Below are positions 35,567 to 45,179 of a stretch of DNA of 64,000 nt, one piece after another. The notes beneath the pieces are model-generated. The model did no database searches. It was given only the letters and a program-made list of their open reading frames with translations, and was not told where the DNA came from. Source of the DNA: an uncultured Bacteroidota bacterium (GTDB taxonomy: Bacteria; Bacteroidota; Rhodothermia; Rhodothermales; Salinibacteraceae); assembly GCA_913056185.1 (NCBI GenBank), contig CAJXLV010000003.1:1-64000 (forward strand). The letters are read 5' to 3'. The position numbers and the translations under genes were made by a program. Position 1 is the first letter of the stretch. Every line of letters starts with the position of its first letter.

Positions 35567-37864
35567 ATGCATCCTCGTCTCCCCGACCCTCTCCTGCCAC
35601 TGTGCGTTGCGCTTCTGTTGTGGACTGCCCCTGCCGCTGCCCAGGACCCCGGCACTATCAGCGGCTACGTCCGCGATGCCACTACGGGAGAGACCCTGCT
35701 GCAGGCGAACGTGATTGTGCAGGGCACCGGCCGCGGCGCCGCCACCAACAACGATGGCTACTACACCATCCAGGATCTCTCGCCCGGGACCTACACCCTT
35801 CTCTTCTCTTATGTCGGCTACCGGACGCGCACCGACACCGTGCAGTTGTCCGCGGGGGAAGAGCGTCGGCTGGACGTGGCCCTGTCCCCGGCAGACGTAC
35901 AGGGCGAGGAGGTCGTAGTCACCGGCGAACAAGGCGGACAAAGGCCGTCCCTCGGCGTCGACGAGGTCGAAACCGCCCTGATTGAGCAATTGCCCGCTGT
36001 GCTGCAGCCGGACGTGTTTCGCACCCTTCAGCTGCTGCCCGGCGTAAAGACAGCGTCGGACTACTCAAGCAACCTTTACATCCGCGGCGGCAGCCCGGGC
36101 CAAAACTTGGTGCTGCTTGACGGGACTCCTGTTTACAACCCCACCCACTTCTTCGGGTTTTTTTCCACGTTCAATCCCGACGCGATCAAGGACGTCCAGC
36201 TGTACAAAGGCGCCTATCCTGCGACGTACGGGGGGCGCCTTGGGGGCGTAGTGGACATCCGCAACAAAGACGGCAACCGCCGCGGGACCACTGGGGGCCT
36301 GAGCGCCGGATTGCTTGCCTCACGTGCCTATCTCGAAGGTCCCTACGGAGGAACCGGGGAGTCAGCAAATGGATCGTACATGGTGGCTGTCCGCCGCTCC
36401 ACCCTCGAACCGGTCCTCGCGGCGCTACGCAGCACCGGCACCGAGGGCATTCCGGACGCGTTCGCATTCTACGACGTAAACGCCAAAATTAACTACGACG
36501 CCGGGCCGGACGACCAGCTGTCGCTTGCTCTGTACGGCGGCCAAGATCGCCTCGACCTGCAATTCCAGGAGGCGGGCCGCTTCGATATTGACTATGGCAA
36601 CCAGACGTTCAGTGCCAACTGGACCCATCTGTTCGGCAACCAGGTGTTCTCGACCCTGCAGGTCACCGGCTCACGCTACCGGAGCACGCCCGTCGCCACC
36701 ATCGCCAACACGCAGTTTGAGCAAACGAACGGCGTGAATGACCTGTCGGTAAATGCGGACGTGGAATACACCCCCAATGCCACCCATGCCTTAAAAGGGG
36801 GCGCTCAGTGGAGCACGCTCTCGTTTGAGCTACGGGAGGCATTCGACGACTCCCTTCGCTTCGACCAGGACCTCCGTGGCCAGCAGGCCGCCCTCTACCT
36901 GCAAGACACCTATACTCCAACGGACGCCTGGACAGTGGAGGCAGGCCTCCGAGGGTCGTACTTCAGCCGAGGGGACTTCTGGCGCGTGTCTCCCCGCCTG
37001 TCGGTAGAGTATGCGGTTTCTCCCTCCGTGCGCCTACAGGCCGCGTACGGACGGTACCATCAGTATCTCACCCTGGAGACGAGCCAGCTCTTTACGGGCT
37101 TCGACACCTGGCTGATGACGGACCGCGGCGTGCCGCCCTCCGCCAGCGACCAGCTGGCCGTGGGCATCACGGCCCAGGTGGGTCGGGCCTGGCGGGCAGA
37201 AATCGAAGCGTACGGCCGCACGCTCTCCGACCTGTTCCGCGAAGACCCGTTCTCGCGTGACGAGGCCGGCGTGCCGTATGCGGAGCGCTTCCAGTTTGGC
37301 ACGGGACGGGCCTACGGCCTGGAGGTGCTCCTGCGCCGCCAATCTGGGCGCCTCACCGGCCTCCTCAGCTACACGCTCGGGCGCACGGAGCGCCGCTTTC
37401 CCAACCTAAACGAGTCGGCCGACGGCACGCCCCAGTACTACACGCCAAAGTACGACCGCACCCACGACCTGACCGTTGTCGGCAACTACCGCCTCTCGGA
37501 CGCCTGGCGCCTCACCGGCACCTTTAGCTACAGCACCGGGCAGCCCTACACCCGCCCCGCCCAGCAGTACCGCCTTCAGGACGACCCCACCCAGGCCCGC
37601 TCCGAGGAGCGGACGGTCTTGCGGAGCCCCTTCAATGCGGCCCGCCTCCCGGCGTATCATCGCCTGGACATCGGGGCGACGCGCAGCGGGTCGTTGTTCG
37701 GCGTCGCGGAGTACAAGCTCCGGCTGCAGCTGATCAATGCCTATGCCCGCCGCAATGTCTGGTTTTACCAGTACGACTCGCCGGACGATGGCACGCTTGA
37801 GCGCAACACCATCCCCCAGATTCCGGTGCCCATTCCCAACCTGTCCTTCTCTCTCACCTTTTAG
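35567..37864 (+). CDS. TonB-dependent receptor with CarboxypepD_reg-like domain
   Basis: 765 residues. A signal peptide (CVALLLWTAPAAAQD) is followed by a carboxypeptidase-regulatory-like beta-sandwich (GTISGYVRDATTGETLLQAN ... SPGTYTLLFSYVGYRT) at about 28-105, then the plug (LLPGVKTASDYSSNLYIRGG, NLVLLDGTPVYNPTHFFGFF, GGRLGGVVDIRNKDG) and a barrel ending in LSFSLTF. This is the SusC-like layout without a SusD gene. Its downstream partner is a DUF4249 lipoprotein only 4 bp away. Substrate unknown. Confidence 0.92.
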   Translation: MHPRLPDPLLPLCVALLLWTAPAAAQDPGTISGYVRDATTGETLLQANVIVQGTGRGAATNNDGYYTIQDLSPGTYTLLFSYVGYRTRTDTVQLSAGEERRLDVALSPADVQGEEVVVTGEQGGQRPSLGVDEVETALIEQLPAVLQPDVFRTLQLLPGVKTASDYSSNLYIRGGSPGQNLVLLDGTPVYNPTHFFGFFSTFNPDAIKDVQLYKGAYPATYGGRLGGVVDIRNKDGNRRGTTGGLSAGLLASRAYLEGPYGGTGESANGSYMVAVRRSTLEPVLAALRSTGTEGIPDAFAFYDVNAKINYDAGPDDQLSLALYGGQDRLDLQFQEAGRFDIDYGNQTFSANWTHLFGNQVFSTLQVTGSRYRSTPVATIANTQFEQTNGVNDLSVNADVEYTPNATHALKGGAQWSTLSFELREAFDDSLRFDQDLRGQQAALYLQDTYTPTDAWTVEAGLRGSYFSRGDFWRVSPRLSVEYAVSPSVRLQAAYGRYHQYLTLETSQLFTGFDTWLMTDRGVPPSASDQLAVGITAQVGRAWRAEIEAYGRTLSDLFREDPFSRDEAGVPYAERFQFGTGRAYGLEVLLRRQSGRLTGLLSYTLGRTERRFPNLNESADGTPQYYTPKYDRTHDLTVVGNYRLSDAWRLTGTFSYSTGQPYTRPAQQYRLQDDPTQARSEERTVLRSPFNAARLPAYHRLDIGATRSGSLFGVAEYKLRLQLINAYARRNVWFYQYDSPDDGTLERNTIPQIPVPIPNLSFSLTF

Positions 37865-37868
37865 CCCC

Positions 37869-38813
37869 ATGCGCCTCCTGTCGCTCGCTCTCAGTGTGTG
37901 CCTCGTCTTTCTGCTCGGGTGCGATACGACAGCCCTCTCGCCCGAGCCGCAGGTGGTTGTGGAAGCCTACCTGCAGGCCGACGCCCCAATGCCCCCGGTG
38001 CGCCTCACCCGTACGGCAGCCGCCAACACGGCGTACACCCCCGAAACGGCCGCGGTGAATGGCGCTGAGGTGGTCCTGGAACGCCTCCGTGCCGGAGGCG
38101 GCGTGGCGCAAACGGTGAACTACGTCGCGTCGGACAGCACGCCCGGCCTGTACACCCCGGCGTCTGCTGCGTCTGTGGTGCCCCAGGCCACCTACCGGCT
38201 GCGCGCCACCACGCCCCAGAACGACATCATCACGGCAACCACCACCGTCCCCGGGCGCACGACGACGGTGCGCACCCAAAACGATACCACCACGTATCCC
38301 AGTGCCGACGCGCCGGAGCCTCCCCAGTTCACCCTCACTATTGCCCCGGGCTCCACCACGGCAGACCGACAGAACGTCTACGTCCTCACCACTCGGTCTC
38401 TGCTCAATTTTCAGGCCCTCTCCCCGGACACCCTCCAGCGCCTGCTCACGCCGTTTTATCAGGACGGCTTTGATGCGGAGGACGACACCCTCGCTTCCCT
38501 CCGCGTCAACTCCTCGGGGCTGCTCAACGAGGCCAACTTCACCCAAAATGCGGACAGCACCGTCACCATCCGACTGCCCTGGCTTGCGGTGGCCTTCTAC
38601 GGCCCCAATCGCGTCCGGGCGAGTGTCGTGGATGACAACTACTACGACTTTCTGCGCACCCAGACGGCGCAGCAGCAAAGCCTGGCCCCCGGCTCCATTC
38701 CGAATGTGATTGAGCACGTGGAGGGCGGCACGGGCATCTTCGGCAGTTACGCGCGCACTGGGGCAACGACCGTCATTCTGCCACCGGACGGGGCGTCTTC
38801 TCTTGACGAATAG
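37869..38813 (+). CDS. DUF4249-family lipoprotein
   Basis: 314 residues. The lipobox is LVFLLGC (Cys about 18). The mature domain (PEPQVVVEAYLQADAPMPPV, GAEVVLERLRAGGG, ATYRLRATTPQNDIITATTTVPG) fits DUF4249, a family that typically follows CarboxypepD_reg TonB receptors in Bacteroidota-type genomes. A surface-exposed partner of the receptor, playing a SusD-like capture role, is an inference. The start (ATG 37869) lies 4 bp after the receptor stop, so the two are co-translated. Confidence 0.85.
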   Translation: MRLLSLALSVCLVFLLGCDTTALSPEPQVVVEAYLQADAPMPPVRLTRTAAANTAYTPETAAVNGAEVVLERLRAGGGVAQTVNYVASDSTPGLYTPASAASVVPQATYRLRATTPQNDIITATTTVPGRTTTVRTQNDTTTYPSADAPEPPQFTLTIAPGSTTADRQNVYVLTTRSLLNFQALSPDTLQRLLTPFYQDGFDAEDDTLASLRVNSSGLLNEANFTQNADSTVTIRLPWLAVAFYGPNRVRASVVDDNYYDFLRTQTAQQQSLAPGSIPNVIEHVEGGTGIFGSYARTGATTVILPPDGASSLDE

Positions 38814-39238
38814 CGGCCGGGCGCACCCGGCCGGTGCACGGCTCCCGTACACGGCGTCTGCTTGGTTAAATCCGTATGACCCCGCCGGAACCCCTTGTTT
38901 TGGAACGGGTGGGACGCTACACTAACACAGCTTTGTGCTCCCAATGGGGCCTGCTGTCAAGGTGCCTCTCGACTGCGGCCCCGCGTACGCCCCGCTATAC
39001 GGAGCGCTTTGACCAAGGTGGAACGAAAAACAGGCGTTCGACCGCCCCGTACGCGTTCATGTCGTCGGACCGTCCTGGACGTCCCTGGGGGCGTCGTCCC
39101 GGCACCTTCGGATCCCCCGCACGCTGCGTACAGGTGTCGCCCCGGACATGACTCCGCCCGTGCGCCGCAGCCCCTGCTCCCAGCTTCGTCAGGGCGCCCC
39201 GTCTCAAACACCGATTGTCGATTTCCCCGTCCCCCTCC
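38814..39238. other. Gap upstream of fabF
   Basis: 425 bp without a supported gene. It holds a candidate plus-strand promoter (38895-38923) and GC-rich sequence with no clear fold. There is no acpP gene, which often precedes fabF. Confidence 0.4.
38895..38923 (+). promoter_or_regulatory. Candidate promoter upstream of fabF
   Basis: TTGTTT (38895-38900) and TACACT (38918-38923) are 17 bp apart. The implied leader to fabF would be about 310 nt, so this may instead drive an unrecognised short transcript. Confidence 0.4.
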
Positions 39239-40504
39239 ATGCCTACTCCCGCTCCCTCTCGCCGTGTCGTCGTCACTGGCCTCGGGGCCCTCACGCCCCT
39301 GGGCCACTCCGTCGATGAGTTCTGGGAGGGGCTGCTGGCCGGTAGGAGCGGGGCCGGCCCCATCACCAAGTTCGACGCCTCGGACGTCCGCGCAAAAGTT
39401 GCCTGCGAGATCGATGGCTTCGACCCCACCGACTACATGAGCGCAAAACTGGCCGAGCGCCAGGATCCGTTCAGCCAGTACGCCCTGGCCGTGGCCCAGC
39501 AGGCCCTCGACGACGCTGGCCTCGATACCGACGCGCTTGCTCCGGAGACGCGGGATGAGATTGGGGTGGTGTTCGGGACTGGCGTGGGCGGCAGCAATCT
39601 ATTCGTCGATTCGGTGCTCGACCTCGACGAAAACGGCGCCCGCCATATTTCGCCGTTTTTTGTGCCCATGATGATCAGCAACATGGCGGCGGGCCTGGTG
39701 GCGATGGAGCACACGCTGCGCGGGCCCAATCACTGCGTGGTCAGCGCGTGCGCCACTGGCAACGACGCCATTACCGACGGGCTGCTCCTGCTGCGCCAGG
39801 GCCATGCCCGCGCCATGCTGGTGGGCGGCACCGAGGCCTCCATCAACGAGCTCTGTGTGGGCGGCTTTGCCTCAATGCGCGCCCTATCGACCCGGAACGA
39901 CGCGCCGACGGAGGCCAGCCGCCCCTTCGACCAGGACCGAGACGGCTTCGTGCCCGCGGAGGGCGCGGGGGCGCTCATGCTCGAGACGCTCCCCCACGCC
40001 CGGGAGCGCGGTGCCCCCATCTACGCCGAGGTGGTGGGCGTGGGCAAGTCGAACGACGCGCACCACTACGCCGCCCCCGACCCCGACGGCCGCGGGGCCG
40101 CCCTCGCAATGAAAAAGGCCCTCGACGATGCTGGGCTGGCCCCGACCGACGTGCAGCACATCAATATGCACGCCACCTCCACGCCCAAGGGCGACGTGAT
40201 CGAGTCCGACGCCGTGAAAGACGTGTTTGGCGACCATGCCTACGACCTCCATCTCTCGGCCACCAAGAGCATGACGGGGCACATGCTGGGTGCTGCCGGC
40301 ACGGCCGAGGCGATTGCGTCGATCCTCGCCATTCGCAACGGCCGGGTGCCTCCCACGATCAATCTCGAGACGCCGGGCGACGGCTGCGACCTGAACTACA
40401 CGGCCAATGCCCTTGCGGAGCGGGAGATTTCGGCGGCCCTTACCAACGCGTTCGGCTTTGGGGGACACAACACCACCATCGCCTTCCAGGCCTTCGAGGA
40501 ATGA
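39239..40504 (+). CDS. fabF: 3-oxoacyl-[acyl-carrier-protein] synthase II
   Basis: 421 residues, usual for FabF. The catalytic triad is Cys in HCVVSACATGNDAI, His in INMHATSTPKGD and His in SATKSMTGHMLGAAG. The N-terminal RRVVVTGLGALTPLG and the C-terminal TNAFGFGGHNTTIAF are diagnostic. It condenses malonyl-ACP with acyl-ACP in fatty acid elongation. The ATG at 39239 is used; a codon at 39215 would add eight residues. Thioesterase and VOC genes follow in the same direction with short gaps. Confidence 0.96.
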   Translation: MPTPAPSRRVVVTGLGALTPLGHSVDEFWEGLLAGRSGAGPITKFDASDVRAKVACEIDGFDPTDYMSAKLAERQDPFSQYALAVAQQALDDAGLDTDALAPETRDEIGVVFGTGVGGSNLFVDSVLDLDENGARHISPFFVPMMISNMAAGLVAMEHTLRGPNHCVVSACATGNDAITDGLLLLRQGHARAMLVGGTEASINELCVGGFASMRALSTRNDAPTEASRPFDQDRDGFVPAEGAGALMLETLPHARERGAPIYAEVVGVGKSNDAHHYAAPDPDGRGAALAMKKALDDAGLAPTDVQHINMHATSTPKGDVIESDAVKDVFGDHAYDLHLSATKSMTGHMLGAAGTAEAIASILAIRNGRVPPTINLETPGDGCDLNYTANALAEREISAALTNAFGFGGHNTTIAFQAFEE

Positions 40505-40534
40505 CTGCGGCCCTATGACGGTCGCCCCTCTCCC

Positions 40535-40978
40535 ATGTCCACTTCGGCCCCGAACGAGTCTCCCGGCTCTTCTTCGTCCTTCCCCGACTCCCTCGGCGGC
40601 GCGGCCGCGCTCCTGGGAATTGAGATGGACGCCATGAGCCCGGAGCGCGTGACGGCCACCATGCCCGTAACGCCGGATCATCATCAGCCGTTTGGGCGGC
40701 TGCACGGGGGCGTGAGTGTGGTGCTCGCCGAAAGCGCGGCCAGCGTGGGCGGGCACCTTGCGGCGCCGGACGGCTACACCGCGGTGGGTGTGGAAATCAA
40801 CGCAAATCACGTGCGGGCGGTGCGGGAGGGCCACCTGACGGCCACCGCCACGCCCCTCCACACCGGCCGCTCCACGCAGGTCTGGGCCATCAAGATCCGC
40901 GACGCGGACGACCGGCTTGTGTGCGCGAGCCGCTGCACGCTCGCGGTGGTGCCCGTCGACGCCCCGCCGGATGCGTAG
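40535..40978 (+). CDS. PaaI/YdiI-type hotdog thioesterase
   Basis: 147 residues. The hotdog motif PFGRLHGGVSVVLAESAASV carries the acidic residue of the family's HGG...E active site. VGVEINANHVRAVREGHL and CTLAVV complete the fold. This type hydrolyses aromatic or hydroxynaphthoyl-CoA esters (DHNA-CoA in menaquinone synthesis is one possibility). It follows fabF by 30 bp. Confidence 0.88.
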   Translation: MSTSAPNESPGSSSSFPDSLGGAAALLGIEMDAMSPERVTATMPVTPDHHQPFGRLHGGVSVVLAESAASVGGHLAAPDGYTAVGVEINANHVRAVREGHLTATATPLHTGRSTQVWAIKIRDADDRLVCASRCTLAVVPVDAPPDA

Positions 40979-41015
40979 CATACCGTCGCTCTTTGCCGCT
41001 CCCCGCTTCCTTGCC

Positions 41016-41978
41016 ATGCCCGAGGCTTCCCTTCCCGGCGTTCATCACATCACCGCCCTGTGCGGCAAGGCGCAGGAGAATCTCGACTTCTACGTCGGCG
41101 TGCTGGGCCTGCGCCGGGTGAAGACGACGGTCAACTTCGACGACCCGACCACGCATCACCTCTACTACGGCGACGCGACGGGGCGCCCCGGCACGGTGCT
41201 TACCTTTTTCCCGTGGCCCCGGGCCGCTCCGGGCCGCCCGGGCGCGGGGATGGCGCAGTCTGTGGCCCTCGCGGTGCCCCGCGGCACGCTCTCGGACTGG
41301 CAGGCGCACCTCGACGCGCACGGGATCGACACGACGACGGAGGAGCGGCTGGGCGATCCGCTGCTTCGCCTGGCCGCCCCAAGTGGCCTCTCGCTGGAGC
41401 TGGTGGCGACGCCCGACGCGCCCGCCACCACGCCCTGGGCCGAGCGCCCGTTCGCGGAGGCGCGTGCAATTCGGGGGGTCTACGCCCCCACGCTGCCGGT
41501 CTTTGCCGACGACCGCACCCCCGAGCTGTTTGCCGATGTGTTTGGGTGGACACAGGTGGGGACGGAGGGGGACCGCGTGCGCTTCCGGGCGCCCGGTGCG
41601 GGCCGCGCCTCTTCGGTCGACCTGCTCGTGCGCGACCGCCACCCGTCGGGGCGCATGGGACGCGGACAGGTGCACCACGTGGCCTTCCGTGCCCCCAGTG
41701 CGACGGCACAGCGGCGCTGGCAGGCTGCCCTCCGCGAGCACGGGCTGCAGGTCACCGACGTAAAGGACCGCCAGTACTTCCAGTCCATTTACTTCCGCGA
41801 TCCGGACTGGACCTCGGGCCTGCTCTTTGAGATTGCGACGGACGGCCCCGGCTTTCTGGTCGACGAGGCGGAAGAAAATCTCGGGCGCAGCCTCTGCCTG
41901 CCCCCCGCTCTCGAATCCCGCCGGGAAGAACTCGACGGTGTTCTCCCCGCCCTTTCCCCGCCGTCCCCCTCCAACTGA
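41016..41978 (+). CDS. VOC-family ring-cleaving dioxygenase (MhqO-like)
   Basis: 320 residues with two glyoxalase/VOC modules. The first opens with PGVHHITALCGKAQENLDFY (metal His), the second with GRMGRGQVHHVAFRAPSATA (metal His), and the C-terminal ligand Glu is in SGLLFEIATDGPGF. By family these act on catechol or quinone-derived rings. It starts 38 bp after the thioesterase and is followed 43 bp later by an MhqD-like hydrolase, as in the Bacillus mhq gene set. A role in quinone detoxification is inferred. Confidence 0.85.
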   Translation: MPEASLPGVHHITALCGKAQENLDFYVGVLGLRRVKTTVNFDDPTTHHLYYGDATGRPGTVLTFFPWPRAAPGRPGAGMAQSVALAVPRGTLSDWQAHLDAHGIDTTTEERLGDPLLRLAAPSGLSLELVATPDAPATTPWAERPFAEARAIRGVYAPTLPVFADDRTPELFADVFGWTQVGTEGDRVRFRAPGAGRASSVDLLVRDRHPSGRMGRGQVHHVAFRAPSATAQRRWQAALREHGLQVTDVKDRQYFQSIYFRDPDWTSGLLFEIATDGPGFLVDEAEENLGRSLCLPPALESRREELDGVLPALSPPSPSN

Positions 41979-42021
41979 GGCGTCCTCTCCCTTCGTTCCC
42001 CTTCTCGTTTCGCTCGTCCCC

Positions 42022-42675
42022 ATGCCCCACCCCGACCCCCACCAGGACCAGCCCGTGCGCAGCGGCGGCGCTCCCCTCCCCGACGCTCAGGCGGCCCTTC
42101 TGCTGCTGCACGGCCGCGGGGCCTCGGCGAAGGGCATGCTGCGGCTGGCCGACGAGATGGACGTGCCGGGCGTGGCGCATCTTGCCCCGCAGGCGGCCCT
42201 GCGCTCCTGGTACCCCCAGTCGTTTCTGGCTCCGCGCGAGGACAATGAGCCGGAGCTTGCCTCGGCCGTCCATGTCATCGCCGACGCACTGGAGAGCCTG
42301 GAGGCAAACGGCCTGGCGCCCGAGCAGGTGGTGCTGCTCGGCTTCTCGCAGGGCGCCTGCCTGGCCACCACCTACGCCGCCCAGCACCCGCAGCGCTACG
42401 GCGGCGTCGTGGGCCTCAGCGGTGGCCTCATCGGCCCCGAAGGCGCGGCGTTCGAGTACGACGGCTCCCTCGACGGCACGCCGGCCTTCCTCGGGTGCAG
42501 CGACCAGGACCCGTACATTCCCCAGGAGCGTGTGCAGGAGACCGCCGACGTGCTCCAGGCGATGGACGCCGAGGTCACCACGCGCATCTACGAAGGCCTC
42601 GGCCACACCACGAACGAGGACGAGCTGCAGCACGTCCGGTCGCTCCTCCGCCGCCTCACCGCCCCCAGCGCGTAG
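42022..42675 (+). CDS. Alpha/beta hydrolase, phospholipase/carboxylesterase family (MhqD-like)
   Basis: 217 residues. The nucleophile is in VVLLGFSQGACLA, the acid in GCSDQDPYIP and the His in EGLGHTTNEDE. N-terminal LLLLHGRGASAKGM gives the oxyanion region. It is the usual size for cytosolic carboxylesterases of this group. Start ATG 42022 has 43 bp to the upstream VOC gene. It is convergent with priA (24 bp). Confidence 0.88.
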   Translation: MPHPDPHQDQPVRSGGAPLPDAQAALLLLHGRGASAKGMLRLADEMDVPGVAHLAPQAALRSWYPQSFLAPREDNEPELASAVHVIADALESLEANGLAPEQVVLLGFSQGACLATTYAAQHPQRYGGVVGLSGGLIGPEGAAFEYDGSLDGTPAFLGCSDQDPYIPQERVQETADVLQAMDAEVTTRIYEGLGHTTNEDELQHVRSLLRRLTAPSA

Positions 42676-42698
42676 CCCTCGACGCGGCGCCGGCTCCC

Positions 42699-45173
42699 CT
42701 ACAGCACGTCCTGCGCGTCTACGTCGACGGCCACGTGGTAGCCGTTGGGCGGACTGCTGCGGGCCTCTTCTGTGCGGCGGAGGGCGGCCTGGAGCGGCTG
42801 CACGCTGCCGCCCCGCGACTTGAGGAGCGTCCGGTAGCGGTGCTGTTTCTTCACGCGCTGGATGAACGCCGGCTCCGGCCCCATCACCTCCACCGGCCCG
42901 GCATGGGTGCGGAGCGTTTCGGTCCAGTTGACGGCCAGCCGCTCCACGCGGTCCGCGTCCGCCCCCCGAAACTCGACGGTCGCCACGTGCCCGAACGGCG
43001 GGTAGCCAAACTGCCGACGGGTGGGCAGCTCCTCCTCCACGAATCCTGCGTAGTCGTGCTGCGTGGCGTGGCGGAGGGCCGGATGGTCGGGGTTGCGGGT
43101 TTGGAGGAGCACCTCGCCCCGCAGGTCCGCCCGGCCGGCCCGGCCCGCCACCTGCGTGAGAAGTTGGAACGTGCGCTCCTCGGCCCGGAAGTCGGGGAAG
43201 AGTAGCCCCACGTCCGCATCCACCACGCCCACCAGCGTCACGCGGCCAAAGTCGAGCCCCTTCGCGATCATCTGGGTGCCGAGCAGCACGTCGGCCCCGT
43301 TGCGGAAACGGCGCAGGATTTCGTGGTGGCCGTGCTTTCGGCTCGTGGTGTCGCGGTCCATGCGGAGGACGGTGGCGGCGGGCACCACCTCGCGTAGCTC
43401 CGCCTCCACGCGCTGCGTACCAACGCCAATCCGGCTGATGTCGTTGCTGCCGCACTGGGGGCACTGGCGGGGGATGCGGTCGGTATGGCCGCAGTAATGG
43501 CACCGGAGGTGGCCGCGCCCCCCGTTTCGGTGCAGCGTGAGGCTCACCGAGCAGCTCTGGCACTCAGGGGCCCAGCCGCAGTCCTCGCACTCGAGGACCG
43601 GCGCGTAGCCGCGGCGGTTCTGGAGCAGGATCACCTGCTCGTCCCGCTCCACCCGCTCGCGGATGGCCGTGCGCAGCGGATCGGCCAGGGCGCCGTCCAG
43701 CTGGTGCTTCTTGCGCTGCACGGTCAGGTCGAGGACGCGCACCTCGGGCAGTGCGGCGGTCTGCCCGGAGGCGTCGGGCACGCGGTCCGGCAGGTGGAGG
43801 CGTTCGTACTTGCCCCAGCGCGCGTTCATGGTGCTCTCCAGGCTGGGCGTGGCCGAGCCGAGGACGCAGGCGGCATCGCTCATGTGGGCCCGCATGACGG
43901 CCACGTCGCGGGCGTGGTAGCGCGGGGCGGGGTCGAACTGCTTGTACGAGGTCTCGTGCTCCTCGTCGACCACGAGGAGGCCCAGGTCTTCCAGTGGCGC
44001 CAGGACGGCCGAGCGCGGGCCGATGGCGATGGTGGCGTCGCCCGTCCGCAGCCGCCGCCACGCGTCGTAGCGCTCGCCCGGGCTCATTTGCGAGTGGAGA
44101 ACGGCGATTTCGCCCGCAAAGTGCGCCCGAAAGCGCTGGACGGTCTGCGGCGTGAGCGCGATCTCGGGGACGAGGATGATGCCGGTGCGCCCCTGCGCCC
44201 GCACCGCTTTCAGGGCGCGGATGTAAACTTCGGTCTTGCCGCTCCCGGTGATGCCGTGGAGCAGAAAGGTGCCGTAGCGGTGGGCGTCCACGGCGCCGGT
44301 GATGGCGCTGAGGGCGTCCTGCTGGGCGGGCAGCAGGTCGTGGTCGGGCGGCGGGCCCGGCGGGGGCAGGTCGTCGAGGGGCGAGCGGAGGATCTCCTTC
44401 TCCACCCGCTCGATCATCCCCTTCTCCACGAGGCTGCGGATGGTGGAGTAGGGCGCGTCGGTGCGCTCCACCACGTCGGCCTGGCGCGGCTCCGGGGTGC
44501 CCTGTGCCCGAAAGCCCGCGAGCGCCTCGATGACGGCCCGCTGCTTCTCGCCGCGGAGCTGCTCGACCAGGTCTTCGGCGGCGCTTTGGTGCTGGAAGGC
44601 CGGGGCAAACCGAAGGTGGACCGCCGTCTTGGCCTGCACCTGTTCGTCGGACAGGGTTGTTTCGACCGCGACCACCCCGTCGGCCTCCATCCGGCGGATC
44701 AGTGCAAGTGGCACCGCCGGCCCCACCCGTTTGCGGACGGCCGCGAGGGTGGTCTCGCCACGCTCGGCCAGGTCGCTCAGCACGCGGCGCCCCACGTCGT
44801 GCTCGGCCCAGCGACCGGGGTCGGCTTCGGTGCGGGCGAGGCGGTGCTCCGACTTCACGGTGGTGCCGGCGGGCAGGACGGCCTTCAGCGCTTCGCCCCA
44901 GCTGCACACGTAGTAGTCGGCAATCCACTCCGTGAGGTCGAGGAGCGCGGGGGTGCACACCGGCACGTCGTCGAGCACATCGAGCACAGCCTTCACCTCG
45001 AAGTCAAGCGTCTCCGGCGATGGCCCTTCGCCGACGACCACCCCCGTGAGGCGCCGGTTGCGGAACGGCACCAGCACGCGGGCGCCCACCTGCACGCTCG
45101 CAGCATGCGCCTCCGGCACGCGGTAGGTGTAGGCCTGATCGAGCGGAAGCGGCAGAACGACGTCGACGGTCAC
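42699..45173 (-). CDS. priA: Primosomal helicase PriA
   Basis: 824 residues. The N-terminal DNA-binding domain (VVLPLPLDQAYTYRVPEA, GARVLVPFRNRRLTGVVVG) is followed by an SF2 helicase core: LLHGITGSGKTEVYIRAL (Walker A), LLVVDEEHETSYKQ (DEEH box), VLGSATPSLES, and motif VI TQVAGRAGRADLRGEVL. Between the helicase halves lie two zinc-binding pairs (ECEDCGWAPECQSCS and CHYCGHTDRIPRQCPQCG). PriA restarts stalled replication forks. The start is the GTG at 45173 (MTVDVVLPLPL); the upstream codons only read the 15-bp repeat (NVQPSNVQSSN). Confidence 0.95.
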   Translation of the reverse strand: MTVDVVLPLPLDQAYTYRVPEAHAASVQVGARVLVPFRNRRLTGVVVGEGPSPETLDFEVKAVLDVLDDVPVCTPALLDLTEWIADYYVCSWGEALKAVLPAGTTVKSEHRLARTEADPGRWAEHDVGRRVLSDLAERGETTLAAVRKRVGPAVPLALIRRMEADGVVAVETTLSDEQVQAKTAVHLRFAPAFQHQSAAEDLVEQLRGEKQRAVIEALAGFRAQGTPEPRQADVVERTDAPYSTIRSLVEKGMIERVEKEILRSPLDDLPPPGPPPDHDLLPAQQDALSAITGAVDAHRYGTFLLHGITGSGKTEVYIRALKAVRAQGRTGIILVPEIALTPQTVQRFRAHFAGEIAVLHSQMSPGERYDAWRRLRTGDATIAIGPRSAVLAPLEDLGLLVVDEEHETSYKQFDPAPRYHARDVAVMRAHMSDAACVLGSATPSLESTMNARWGKYERLHLPDRVPDASGQTAALPEVRVLDLTVQRKKHQLDGALADPLRTAIRERVERDEQVILLQNRRGYAPVLECEDCGWAPECQSCSVSLTLHRNGGRGHLRCHYCGHTDRIPRQCPQCGSNDISRIGVGTQRVEAELREVVPAATVLRMDRDTTSRKHGHHEILRRFRNGADVLLGTQMIAKGLDFGRVTLVGVVDADVGLLFPDFRAEERTFQLLTQVAGRAGRADLRGEVLLQTRNPDHPALRHATQHDYAGFVEEELPTRRQFGYPPFGHVATVEFRGADADRVERLAVNWTETLRTHAGPVEVMGPEPAFIQRVKKQHRYRTLLKSRGGSVQPLQAALRRTEEARSSPPNGYHVAVDVDAQDVL

Positions 45174-45179
45174 AGTCGC

